A stretch of 6,671 bases of DNA. Source: Candidatus Peregrinibacteria bacterium. Lineage in GTDB: Bacteria > Patescibacteriota > Gracilibacteria > UBA1369 > UM-FILTER-53-11. A model generated the notes under the pieces. The model ran no database searches. It was not told the DNA's origin and worked only from the letters and a program-made list of their open reading frames with translations. Both the position numbers and the translations under genes were made by a program. Location of the stretch: assembly GCA_023245725.1 (NCBI GenBank), contig JAHFJU010000072.1:1-6671 (forward strand). The letters run 5' to 3'. Below, one piece after another: positions 1-5,819 of the stretch; the first letter of the stretch is position 1, and each line of letters starts with the position of its first letter.

Positions 1-1
1 A

Positions 2-1276
2 GATACTGTTCCTTCATGGCGTCGGTTAAATTCATGGTGTCAAAACTCAACTCAGGCGGCTGCGCATATTCAAACTACGGTACTTCCTACCGTAGAGCGT
101 TTTTTAAAGGTTGCTAGAACAGAGCGCGTGCAGTCTGCTGTTTTAGGTGGAATTGATTCTAGGCATCCTATTGAGTTGGTAAAGATGGTTCTCGACCCTA
201 AAAATAGTAAACGGCAACGATTTGAAGCGTATAGAACGCTTTATATTATTATTTCTCATTTTTCGTTACAGTCAAATCCTGTTTTTGTTGCTCAACAAGA
301 GGTAAGAGCTCGCTTAAGTGTTTTGGTAGGAGCAAATTTATTCGATGGAAGCCAGGACCCAAGTCCGATGGAGGTTCCTCAAGAGGTTAGAGATATAGTT
401 TACCAAACTGAATTTAAGCATGATCCATTAAAACTACGATCTGCTACGTCGAATCCCTTTCCGGCAGCACTTCGTGCTCGGAGAGTTAGTTCATCTGTAG
501 CGGGAATTCTGTCGCAATCGCCGTATGTTGGCACTAATGATGCAATGACCTTTGATGAACGAGGAAAAACTCTTGAATCAACAACATGGAAGCTAACTTT
601 GAAGCATTTGATGTATTTGAAATGTAAAGCGATTTGTGAAGGCAAATCTACTAATCTTCCAGAAAAATATAATAAAGAAATCGCCGAAAAATATATTAAC
701 GAATTGCGTGATAATAGAGATTTTACAGGAGTTGCTTCTGATGATCGTGAAGAGTTTTTTCGCTCAAAACCAGTTTCATTACAAGGAGCCATTGATGACA
801 CGGTTGGAATGGCATTCTCAATAAATATGGATAAACCGATGTCTAATTATTCAGATGATTCTGAAAAACGAGAATCAATAACCACGGTATTTTCTAATTT
901 GGCAGAAAAAATTGTTAAAAGTCTTGGGTTAAAGAACGTACGACACGAAAATTATCTTTGGGGTAAGAATGGATCTAACGGTACGAGTTCACATAATTTT
1001 AGATTATATAAAATTCATGGATTCTCTCAAATTGAGGTTGATGATTTTGTTGACGGCAAACCAGTGAAGAAAAATATTATGATTCCTGTCGAGATTCAAT
1101 TGCGTCCTGTTGAGACTCAATTGCGTGCACATGGTGATGGTGAAACCGGAGTACAGCGTTATAAAGGAGAGCAAATGGCAACACTTGGTGAATTTATTTC
1201 TCCAGGTGGAGTATATGGGCCGGCGCATAGTCACCCTTCTTTTGAGGAGCTTTCAGTGTTATTGGGGTCTACCTAG
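2..1276 (+). CDS. Partial gene: protein with a divergent RelA/SpoT-like C-terminal domain
   Basis: The reading frame is open from base 2, so the gene begins left of the window. The GTG at 128 is only an internal candidate start, since 42 codons without a stop precede it. It ends with TAG at 1274. The visible 424 codons have a mainly helical, basic N-terminal part and a C-terminal part with features like a (p)ppGpp synthetase domain. These are DDTVGMAF (794-817), like the DliGiR motif whose Asp binds magnesium, then NGTSSHNF (about 991), like NGYRSxH, then PVEIQLRP (1085-1108), like the EIQIRT motif carrying the catalytic Glu. The order and rough spacing fit the RelA/SpoT fold, but the Arg/Lys pyrophosphate-binding motif and the base-stacking Tyr are not clear. 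Synthetase activity is therefore uncertain and it could be a degenerate or repurposed nucleotidyltransferase. A short duplication gives VEIQLRP followed by VETQLRA. The downstream gene faces it. Confidence 0.8.
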   Translation, partial: DTVPSWRRLNSWCQNSTQAAAHIQTTVLPTVERFLKVARTERVQSAVLGGIDSRHPIELVKMVLDPKNSKRQRFEAYRTLYIIISHFSLQSNPVFVAQQEVRARLSVLVGANLFDGSQDPSPMEVPQEVRDIVYQTEFKHDPLKLRSATSNPFPAALRARRVSSSVAGILSQSPYVGTNDAMTFDERGKTLESTTWKLTLKHLMYLKCKAICEGKSTNLPEKYNKEIAEKYINELRDNRDFTGVASDDREEFFRSKPVSLQGAIDDTVGMAFSINMDKPMSNYSDDSEKRESITTVFSNLAEKIVKSLGLKNVRHENYLWGKNGSNGTSSHNFRLYKIHGFSQIEVDDFVDGKPVKKNIMIPVEIQLRPVETQLRAHGDGETGVQRYKGEQMATLGEFISPGGVYGPAHSHPSFEELSVLLGST

Positions 1277-1326
1277 TATTTGATAATCTTGATTTAATAA
1301 TCGGTTCTTTAGAACTCAATTCGCAA

Positions 1327-2649
1327 TTATTTTTTGAATGTATTCTTCGCCCATTCACTTAGTGTGGTGTTAGCTGAAAGTGCTGTTTTGAGCTGCATCC
1401 TAGCGCATTCTTTTTTAATTTGCGGTAGATTCTTTGGCATACGTATTGAACCTATTAAACCCACTTCGCCAACAGAAATTGATTTGTGCGGTAACGCAGA
1501 TTGTCTTAACGATGAGAGAATTGCAGAGCATACGGCAAGGTCTGCGCTTGGGTCTTGAATGTTGTATCCTCCAACTACGTTCACATAAATGTCGTACTGT
1601 CCTAGCGATACATTCAAATGCTTCTCAAGTGTTGCAATTAGAAGTTGCAGGCGTTTTGAATCAATGCCTCGCGATGTACGTTGTGGGTATCCGAAAACTG
1701 TTTTATTCGTAAGTGCCTGAACTTCAAAAAGCAGGGGACGAGTGCCTTCAAAATTCATTGTCAGAGCCGCGCCAACCGGCAATTCTTCAAGATGTTCAAC
1801 GAAAAATTCCGATGGATGTTCAACTGGTTTCAATCCTTCGCCGGTCATTTCAAACACTCCAACTTCACTCACGCTACCAAAACGGTTTTTAACACAGCGA
1901 ACTAATCGTGCCTCATATGTTCGGCTGCCTTCGACGTACATTACTGTATCTACCAAATGCTCTAAAACTCGTGGGCCAGCAAGAGTTCCATCTTTCGTAA
2001 CGTGCCCAATTATTAACACGGTTACGCCGCTCGATTTTGCAAAATGCATTAGCTTTTCTGTACATGTGCGTACTTGTGTAACAGTACCAGGGCTTGATGG
2101 TATTGCGTCCGAGTACATTACTTGAATTGAATCCACAATTAAGAATTCGCTTTTGCTTTCTTGTGCCGATGCGATGATCGTTTCAATTAGTGTTTCGCCT
2201 AAAAATGAAACTTCTTGTAATTTTAAACCAAGCCTTTTGCCTCGTAGTGCGACTTGCCGATCAGACTCTTCGCCAGAAATGTAGAGTACGTTTTTGCCTT
2301 GAATTGAGAGCTTTTCGGCTATTTGTAATATTAGAGTGGATTTTCCTATTCCCGGTTCGCCTGTAATTAGAGTGAGTGATCCGTCTACAATTCCGCCACC
2401 AAAAACACGATCTATTTCTTCAATTCCAGTTTTTTGTCTTTCGTTCTCATCGCGCATTAAAAGCAGCGCATTAAATCGTGCAGGTTCGCGGGCATGTCCT
2501 TTAATTGTTCTCTGCTGTGATGGGTTGTTGCTAAGCAGTGTGCCGTCTTGATCAAATGTATTCCATTGTTCGCACTGTGGGCATTTGCCAAGCCATTTTG
2601 AAGAATCAAATGCGCAGTTTCGGCATGTATATACAACTTTCGTTTTCAT
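1327..2649 (-). CDS. radA: DNA repair protein RadA (Sms), bacterial branch-migration helicase
   Basis: RadA is a RecA-related ATPase with a Lon-like C-terminal domain that promotes branch migration of recombination intermediates alongside RecA in the cytoplasm. All family landmarks are present in 440 residues, close to the usual 450-460. They are a zinc finger with CxxC pairs at C9/C12 and C23/C26, Walker A GEPGIGKST (97-105), Walker B FLIVDS (169-174), the RadA signature KNRFG (254-258), and a Lon-like domain with DPSADLA (366-372) and GEVGLIGSIR (394-403). The start is ATG at 2649. No Shine-Dalgarno sequence precedes it. The glycosyltransferase gene stops 11 bases upstream, so the two are probably co-transcribed. 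The stop TAA lies 50 bases from the end of the convergent gene, with no convincing terminator between them. Confidence 0.97.
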   Translation of the reverse strand: MKTKVVYTCRNCAFDSSKWLGKCPQCEQWNTFDQDGTLLSNNPSQQRTIKGHAREPARFNALLLMRDENERQKTGIEEIDRVFGGGIVDGSLTLITGEPGIGKSTLILQIAEKLSIQGKNVLYISGEESDRQVALRGKRLGLKLQEVSFLGETLIETIIASAQESKSEFLIVDSIQVMYSDAIPSSPGTVTQVRTCTEKLMHFAKSSGVTVLIIGHVTKDGTLAGPRVLEHLVDTVMYVEGSRTYEARLVRCVKNRFGSVSEVGVFEMTGEGLKPVEHPSEFFVEHLEELPVGAALTMNFEGTRPLLFEVQALTNKTVFGYPQRTSRGIDSKRLQLLIATLEKHLNVSLGQYDIYVNVVGGYNIQDPSADLAVCSAILSSLRQSALPHKSISVGEVGLIGSIRMPKNLPQIKKECARMQLKTALSANTTLSEWAKNTFKK

Positions 2650-2660
2650 ATAAATATCTG

Positions 2661-3758
2661 TTAGAGAGATTCGTACACAAGAGCAGTTGCATCTGCCATT
2701 CTTCGAGCGTTGTAGGTTGCTCGAACGTACTCGTGTGCGTTGTCTCCTATCGTAGCACGTAATTCTGAACTTTCTATGAAATCGAGTAGCGCTTTTTCAA
2801 GATCGTCGACGCTTTGTGGCGCTACTAGAAGCCCTGTTTCACCATTGCGAATTATTTCTGCTATGCCACCGATATTTGAACCAATTACAGGTTTTGCCGC
2901 CAAACTTGCCTCTAAAACCACCAATCCAAATGCCTCGCGCTTGCTCGGCAATACGAAAACATCACACGCTTTCATAAGAGCTGGAACGTCTTTTCGGCGT
3001 CCCATAAAGCGAATTCTGTCTCCAAGAGCAATTGAGCTCTGTTTGTATTCGTTCTCTTGTGGCCCGCGTCCAACTAAAAACAACTTTGCTTCTGGGTGCA
3101 TTTTTACTACACGTGAAAATGCCTCTATCAAAAATTGTTGTCCTTTGCGTTCGTTTAATTCTGCTACACAAAGTATTGCAATTTCATCCTGCAACAATCC
3201 TAATTCGTCTCTTCTTACGGCCGCTATATCAACTTTTTCAAATTCACTTTCCCATGCTTCGTTATCGAGACCATGTGGAATTACCGTAATTTTTTCTGTC
3301 ATTAACGGGTCTTGTGCAATTACAATTTCTTTAGAGGAGTTTGAAGCTACGATTGCTTTTGTAATTCTCTTATTGCAAAGTTTTTTTACCCAGCCTTTCA
3401 ATCCTGTTAAAGCAAAGGGGTCATGTTCAGTTACTACAAGCGGTTTGTTTTTGACAGATAAAAAGCTATAGCGAGCCGCCCCGGGGTTCCATAAATGTAC
3501 ATGTACAACATCGAATTCTTTCGCTGCATTTTTTAAATAGGAGTAATGACGCGGATCGTGTTTGTGCGCTACCGGAAAACGAATTACTTCAAAGCCAGCC
3601 TCTATCCATTGTTGGCACCAGCCATTAAGAGCGGTGAATTTTGAGCATGCAAGAGTGACTGGATATTTTTCTTTCGGTAAAAATTTCGCCAATGTCAGCA
3701 TTTGATTCTCAGTGCCGCCAAGCATTGGTGTGTCTGTGTAAAAGAGGATTTTTTTCAT
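2661..3758 (-). CDS. Glycosyltransferase family 4 (GT-B fold), hexosyltransferase
   Basis: This 365-residue protein has the two-Rossmann-domain GT-B architecture of GT4 retaining glycosyltransferases, which transfer a sugar from a nucleotide donor to a lipid, polysaccharide or protein acceptor. The N-terminal domain carries LGGTE (13-17), the acceptor-side glycine loop, and VVHVHLW (84-90). A linker PHG (161-163) leads into the donor-binding domain with ERKGQ (203-207), LVGRGP (228-233) and the EX7E motif (E275 and E283 in EAFGLVVLE), followed by GGIAEII and NGETGLLV. No signal peptide or membrane segment is seen, so it should act at the cytoplasmic membrane face. Donor and acceptor cannot be told from sequence. 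It is the first gene of an apparent two-gene unit with radA, a pairing with no obvious functional logic. ATG at 3756-3758 has no ribosome binding site upstream. Confidence 0.93.
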   Translation of the reverse strand: MKKILFYTDTPMLGGTENQMLTLAKFLPKEKYPVTLACSKFTALNGWCQQWIEAGFEVIRFPVAHKHDPRHYSYLKNAAKEFDVVHVHLWNPGAARYSFLSVKNKPLVVTEHDPFALTGLKGWVKKLCNKRITKAIVASNSSKEIVIAQDPLMTEKITVIPHGLDNEAWESEFEKVDIAAVRRDELGLLQDEIAILCVAELNERKGQQFLIEAFSRVVKMHPEAKLFLVGRGPQENEYKQSSIALGDRIRFMGRRKDVPALMKACDVFVLPSKREAFGLVVLEASLAAKPVIGSNIGGIAEIIRNGETGLLVAPQSVDDLEKALLDFIESSELRATIGDNAHEYVRATYNARRMADATALVYESL

Positions 3759-3778
3759 ATACGCAAAATAACGACGGG

Positions 3779-3787
3779 ATTATACCA
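3779..3787 (-). promoter_or_regulatory. Extended -10 promoter for the glycosyltransferase-radA pair
   Basis: On the minus strand this reads TGGTATAAT, a perfect -10 hexamer with the TGn extension. No good -35 hexamer lies 16-18 bases upstream. Transcription would start near 3772, leaving a leader of only about 13 bases before the ATG at 3758. Confidence 0.6.
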
Positions 3788-3844
3788 GATTGTAGTTTTT
3801 TGGGTTTTTACTGATTTTTCTGCACCGATGTTTGTATCGTCATT

Positions 3845-4804
3845 TTATTCTGAAATGATTTTTCCAGTTTCAAGGTTAACTATGAATTTCTGATTTTGGT
3901 AACTTATGTGAGCAAGCGATTCATCAGTTTTATCCCAAATAAAAGTAAAATACCCTTGAACAGTTGTGTCTGGCGAAAATACTTTTTCTAGAGAAATAAT
4001 TTTGTATGGTTTAGATAAATTTACGGTTGAATAGAGTTCAATATCCGATGGTAAAAAATACTGTGAAGTGACTCTCTCCATTGCAAATTTGGTAAGATTT
4101 TTATCCAATGCCAAATAGTATAGCGATCCTCGTTTCCCGATGATTGTCGATTTTCCGCTTTCGTATTCAAATATTCCAAATTCCGAGTTGTCTCCACCTT
4201 CACCACATAAGCTGGAATATATCTTTTTTGCTACGTCGTCCCATCCCTGAATGCAATAAAATCCATACATTTTCGTATACCCAGGTTGGCCTGCTTTTTC
4301 GGCGTTATCAACGATATCGTCCTTTTTGCATTCCTTTGATTTATTTGAACACATATAATTTGTTGTGTTAACTCGTCCTAATTCTCCTGAAAAATCATTA
4401 TATTGATTTGAAGATTTGCTATACGTTATAAGGCTATAGATAGCGTTTTTATTAGGTAGTGATTCAACGAGTTTACTGTAGGTTTGAATTGATGATTCAG
4501 TCTCTACGGGATTTGGAAGGCCTTTGTAATTTACTAACAATGTTTTTGATAATTCTTCGTTATTTTTTTCAAACTTTTTTACATAGTCTCCAATAAACGT
4601 TTTTAATGATTCGTCATGTTCTTTTTGCGCTTTTTCTATGTCAAATAATGGCTCGGGATTTTCAATCGGTTCTACACTGCTTGCATTATTATAAGATTTT
4701 ATCTGCGAAATTTCTTGATTTATTGTTTTCACTGGCTCAGTTCTTCCGCATCCTGTTACCAATATTGATAATGCGATAACCACGATAATTGTGATATTTT
4801 TCAT
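3845..4804 (-). CDS. Lipoprotein of unknown function (319 residues)
   Basis: I do not recognise a family. The N-terminus is a lipoprotein signal: MKN, a hydrophobic stretch (4-16) and the lipobox LVTGC with the lipidated Cys at 19, so the mature protein should be anchored on the outer face of the cytoplasmic membrane. Residues 20-55 look like a flexible linker. Residues 57-92 are charged and helical. From about 120 on the protein is rich in Tyr, Ser and beta-type segments. Four cysteines besides the lipidated one (152, 159, 184, 200) could form two disulfides outside the cell. The C-terminus, with DKTDESLAHISY (291-302) and ETGKIIS, has a flavour of beta-propeller-like repeats, but I cannot count blades. 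The gene is visibly more AT-rich than radA. It starts 24 bases after the tRNA-Lys 3' end on the same strand, with no separate promoter or ribosome binding site evident. Stop is TAA. Confidence 0.85.
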   Translation of the reverse strand: MKNITIIVVIALSILVTGCGRTEPVKTINQEISQIKSYNNASSVEPIENPEPLFDIEKAQKEHDESLKTFIGDYVKKFEKNNEELSKTLLVNYKGLPNPVETESSIQTYSKLVESLPNKNAIYSLITYSKSSNQYNDFSGELGRVNTTNYMCSNKSKECKKDDIVDNAEKAGQPGYTKMYGFYCIQGWDDVAKKIYSSLCGEGGDNSEFGIFEYESGKSTIIGKRGSLYYLALDKNLTKFAMERVTSQYFLPSDIELYSTVNLSKPYKIISLEKVFSPDTTVQGYFTFIWDKTDESLAHISYQNQKFIVNLETGKIISE

Positions 4805-4828
4805 GACAAAAGGTTTTATGATTTTTCA

Positions 4829-4904
4829 TGGTGGGCGAGGCGGGGATCGAACCCGCGACCATTGCCTTAAGAGGGCACTGCTCTACCAGCTGAGCTACTC
4901 GCCC
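4829..4904 (-). tRNA. tRNA-Lys (anticodon CTT)
   Basis: The minus strand folds as a 76-base tRNA: acceptor GGGCGAG/CTCGCCC (7 pairs), D-stem GCTC/GAGC, an anticodon loop CTCTTAA giving anticodon CTT (codon AAG), a 5-base variable loop, T-stem GCGGG/CCCGC with loop TTCGATC, discriminator A and an encoded CCA (4831-4829). The outermost pair of the anticodon stem is a G-A mismatch (27:43). The remaining stems are fully paired. The lipoprotein gene follows 24 bases after the CCA. Confidence 0.97.
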
Positions 4905-4950
4905 GAATTTTTATTTGCGCCTATCTTACGATCGGTGCAGGCACTCACGT

Positions 4951-4978
4951 TTTTTACCATAGTTTTATCAATTTGCAA
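4951..4978 (-). promoter_or_regulatory. Candidate promoter for tRNA-Lys and the downstream lipoprotein
   Basis: On the minus strand TTGCAA (4978-4973) is followed after 16 bases by TAAAAA (4956-4951), which is preceded by TGG, an extended -10 arrangement. Transcription would begin about 40 bases before the tRNA 5' end. The -10 is imperfect. An alternative TAAGAT lies nearer the tRNA (around 4925) but lacks a matching -35. Confidence 0.35.
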
Positions 4979-5008
4979 AATTCCTATCTGCTAATCATTT
5001 TATTAGCG

Positions 5009-5038
5009 TTGACGCTCCAGATAAGGATATGGTAAAGT
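5009..5038 (+). promoter_or_regulatory. Promoter of the 69-residue protein gene
   Basis: TTGACG (5009-5014) and TAAAGT (5033-5038) are separated by 18 bases, and TGG directly before the -10 gives the extended form. The expected start near 5045 would leave a leader of about 26 bases, made up largely of the hairpin at 5042-5060. Confidence 0.6.
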
Positions 5039-5041
5039 CGC

Positions 5042-5070
5042 ATTAAGGTTTATCCTTAATTTTTATTACT
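5042..5070 (+). promoter_or_regulatory. Leader hairpin with T-rich tail directly before the start codon
   Basis: ATTAAGG (5042-5048) and CCTTAAT (5054-5060) form a perfect 7-pair stem around the loop TTTAT. It is followed by TTTTATTACT and then the ATG at 5071. The only purine-rich stretch, AAGG, is inside the stem and 22 bases from the ATG, too far to act as a normal ribosome binding site. It may stabilise the mRNA, act as a weak attenuator or bind a regulator; which one is not shown by the sequence. Confidence 0.5.
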
Positions 5071-5280
5071 ATGGCATACGCACACACAAATAAGAAGGGG
5101 CAGACGTACGTTTTACATTCAAAGATGGTTACCTTACGAGGTGGTCGTCAGCAAACTATTTTCTTCTTCGCTCGTGAAGAAAGAGAAGGCGCTTTAGCTC
5201 AGGTTCCAGATGGATACATGGTAGTTGAAAATGCTAAGACAGGATTGCCAATGCTTAAGAGAATCCCATCAGACAAATAG
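5071..5280 (+). CDS. Small basic protein of 69 residues, Patescibacteria-type, function unknown
   Basis: The gene has its own promoter, leader hairpin and a strong terminator, so it is clearly a real single-gene unit. The 69-residue product has no signal peptide or membrane segment and is presumably cytoplasmic. It begins MAYAHTNKKGQTYVLHS, continues with VTLRGGRQQTIFFF (20-33), then a charged REERE segment, PDGY (46-49) and a basic tail VENAKTGLPMLKR (52-64). From memory, small proteins with the VTLRGG...QTIFFF and VEN.KTGLP.LK pattern occur in many Patescibacteria. None has a function known to me. The alternating hydrophobic residues suggest a small beta fold, and the basic charge would allow nucleic acid or ribosome binding, but that is inference. 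It is not a recognisable ribosomal protein. It begins with ATG at 5071 and ends with TAG. Confidence 0.88.
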   Translation: MAYAHTNKKGQTYVLHSKMVTLRGGRQQTIFFFAREEREGALAQVPDGYMVVENAKTGLPMLKRIPSDK

Positions 5281-5303
5281 TTACTAGTTTTTTGTTTTAA
5301 TTT

Positions 5304-5346
5304 AAAAATCCCTCGAAACTCATAATGAGATCGGGGGATTTTTTTT
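5304..5346 (+). terminator. Strong intrinsic terminator after the 69-residue protein gene
   Basis: AAATCCCTCGA (5306-5316) pairs with TCGGGGGATTT (5331-5341), 11 pairs with one G-T, and an inner CTC/GAG stem caps it. A run of eight T (5339-5346) follows. On the other strand the outer A tract becomes a T tract of five, so it may also stop transcripts arriving from tRNA-Cys. Confidence 0.9.
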
Positions 5347-5361
5347 ACCCAAATTTGTATT

Positions 5362-5388
5362 ATAAAATAAACCGAAAATATATTTCGG
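5362..5388 (-). terminator. Possible terminator downstream of tRNA-Cys
   Basis: On the minus strand CCGAAA-TATAT-TTTCGG forms a 6-pair stem (5388-5372) followed by TTTATTTTA. It lies 33 bases past the tRNA-Cys CCA. The interrupted T tract makes it weaker than the terminator at 5304-5346. Confidence 0.5.
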
Positions 5389-5420
5389 CATAAATTATTT
5401 AGTGTGATTATATTAATCTT

Positions 5421-5497
5421 TGGAGGCCGCGGTCGGATTCGAACCGACGAATAGCAGTTTTGCAAACTGCGGTCTTGGGCCACTTGACGACGCGGCC
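5421..5497 (-). tRNA. tRNA-Cys (anticodon GCA)
   Basis: A 77-base tRNA on the minus strand: acceptor GGCCGCG/CGCGGCC, a short D-stem GTC/GAC with an 11-base loop, anticodon stem GCAGT/ACTGC with loop TTGCAAA giving anticodon GCA, T-stem GTCGG/CCGAC, discriminator T (the base recognised by cysteinyl-tRNA synthetase) and an encoded CCA at 5423-5421. It has its own promoter at 5525-5533. Confidence 0.97.
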
Positions 5498-5524
5498 AGC
5501 CTCAATTCACTAAAGTACTTTGAT

Positions 5525-5533
5525 AGTATAGCA
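5525..5533 (-). promoter_or_regulatory. Extended -10 promoter for tRNA-Cys
   Basis: The minus strand reads TGCTATACT, a -10 hexamer one base from consensus with the TGn extension. The -35 position is only T-rich. Transcription would start near 5518, about 20 bases before the tRNA. Confidence 0.55.
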
Positions 5534-5578
5534 AAAAATAACTTATCATAAAACACTAAGTAATATTTTTTGCATCAT

Positions 5579-5694
5579 GCTTCCTGAGCTACTCGCTCCG
5601 CTGCCTATTCGGCAGCTCCGCTCGTGCTTAGTACATTGCCAAGCGCCGCTTTAAATTCGGGTACAGCGACGCGCTAATTTACCCGTAAATTCGG
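5579..5694 (-). other. GC-rich structured spacer between tRNA-Leu and tRNA-Cys
   Basis: No gene is seen here. The stretch is clearly richer in GC than the AT-rich DNA on its tRNA-Cys side (5500-5578). It holds a hairpin GCTGCC-TATTC-GGCAGC (5600-5616) flanked by two copies of GCTCCGCT (5595-5602 and 5615-5622), and a nested structure CGGGTA/TACCCG (5658-5663 with 5680-5685) enclosing AGCG/CGCT. The second overlaps a competing palindrome AATTTAC-CC-GTAAATT (5676-5691). It begins directly after the tRNA-Leu CCA, so it would be transcribed as the tRNA trailer. It could be a small RNA or a decayed element. Confidence 0.45.
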
Positions 5695-5780
5695 TGGTGC
5701 CCGGGGAGGGACTCGAACCCTCACGGACTTGCGCCCACAAGATTTTAAGTCTCGCGTGTATACCATTTCACCACCCGGGC
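5695..5780 (-). tRNA. tRNA-Leu (anticodon TAA)
   Basis: An 86-base class II tRNA on the minus strand: acceptor GCCCGGG/CCCGGGC, D-stem GTG/CAC, anticodon stem CGAGA/TCTTG with loop CTTAAAA giving anticodon TAA (codon TTA), a long variable arm TGGGCGCAAGTCCGT as expected for leucine, T-stem GAGGG/CCCTC with TTCGAGT, discriminator A and encoded CCA (5697-5695). The upstream lipoprotein gene stops 13 bases before its 5' end. Confidence 0.97.
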
Positions 5781-5790
5781 AACTTTGCGA

Positions 5791-5819
5791 ATTTTACTTC
5801 ACTGCAAAAGACTTCGCAA
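5791..5819 (-). promoter_or_regulatory. Promoter for tRNA-Leu inside the end of the lipoprotein gene
   Basis: On the minus strand TTGCGA (5819-5814), a 17-base spacer and TAAAAT (5796-5791) make a good sigma-70 promoter. The TAA of the -10 is also the stop codon of the lipoprotein gene. The predicted start near 5784 is about 4 bases before the mature tRNA. Confidence 0.5.

Noticed and set aside
1305..1335. A terminator between the convergent left-edge gene and radA
   Set aside because: GTTCT-TT-AGAAC and AATT-CGC-AATT are too short or have too small a loop, and only a weak T tract inside radA follows.
1742..2125. A plus-strand open frame of 127 codons
   Set aside because: It is the antisense shadow of radA, with a low-complexity product.
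2740..3471. A 243-codon open frame on the plus strand
   Set aside because: It lies fully antisense to the glycosyltransferase, whose motifs are unmistakable. The product has no domain character.
4827..4829. An ATG formed at the tRNA-Lys CCA end as an upstream start for the lipoprotein
   Set aside because: It is 25 bases from the lipoprotein ATG and out of frame.
4791..4994. A plus-strand open frame of 67 codons
   Set aside because: It reads through the complement of tRNA-Lys and its promoter region. Its apparent protein motif is the T-arm complement seen in many misannotated tRNA ORFs.
5579..5694. A fourth tRNA gene in the GC-rich spacer
   Set aside because: Apart from the 13-base match to tRNA-Lys there is no T-arm or anticodon arm in the right place.
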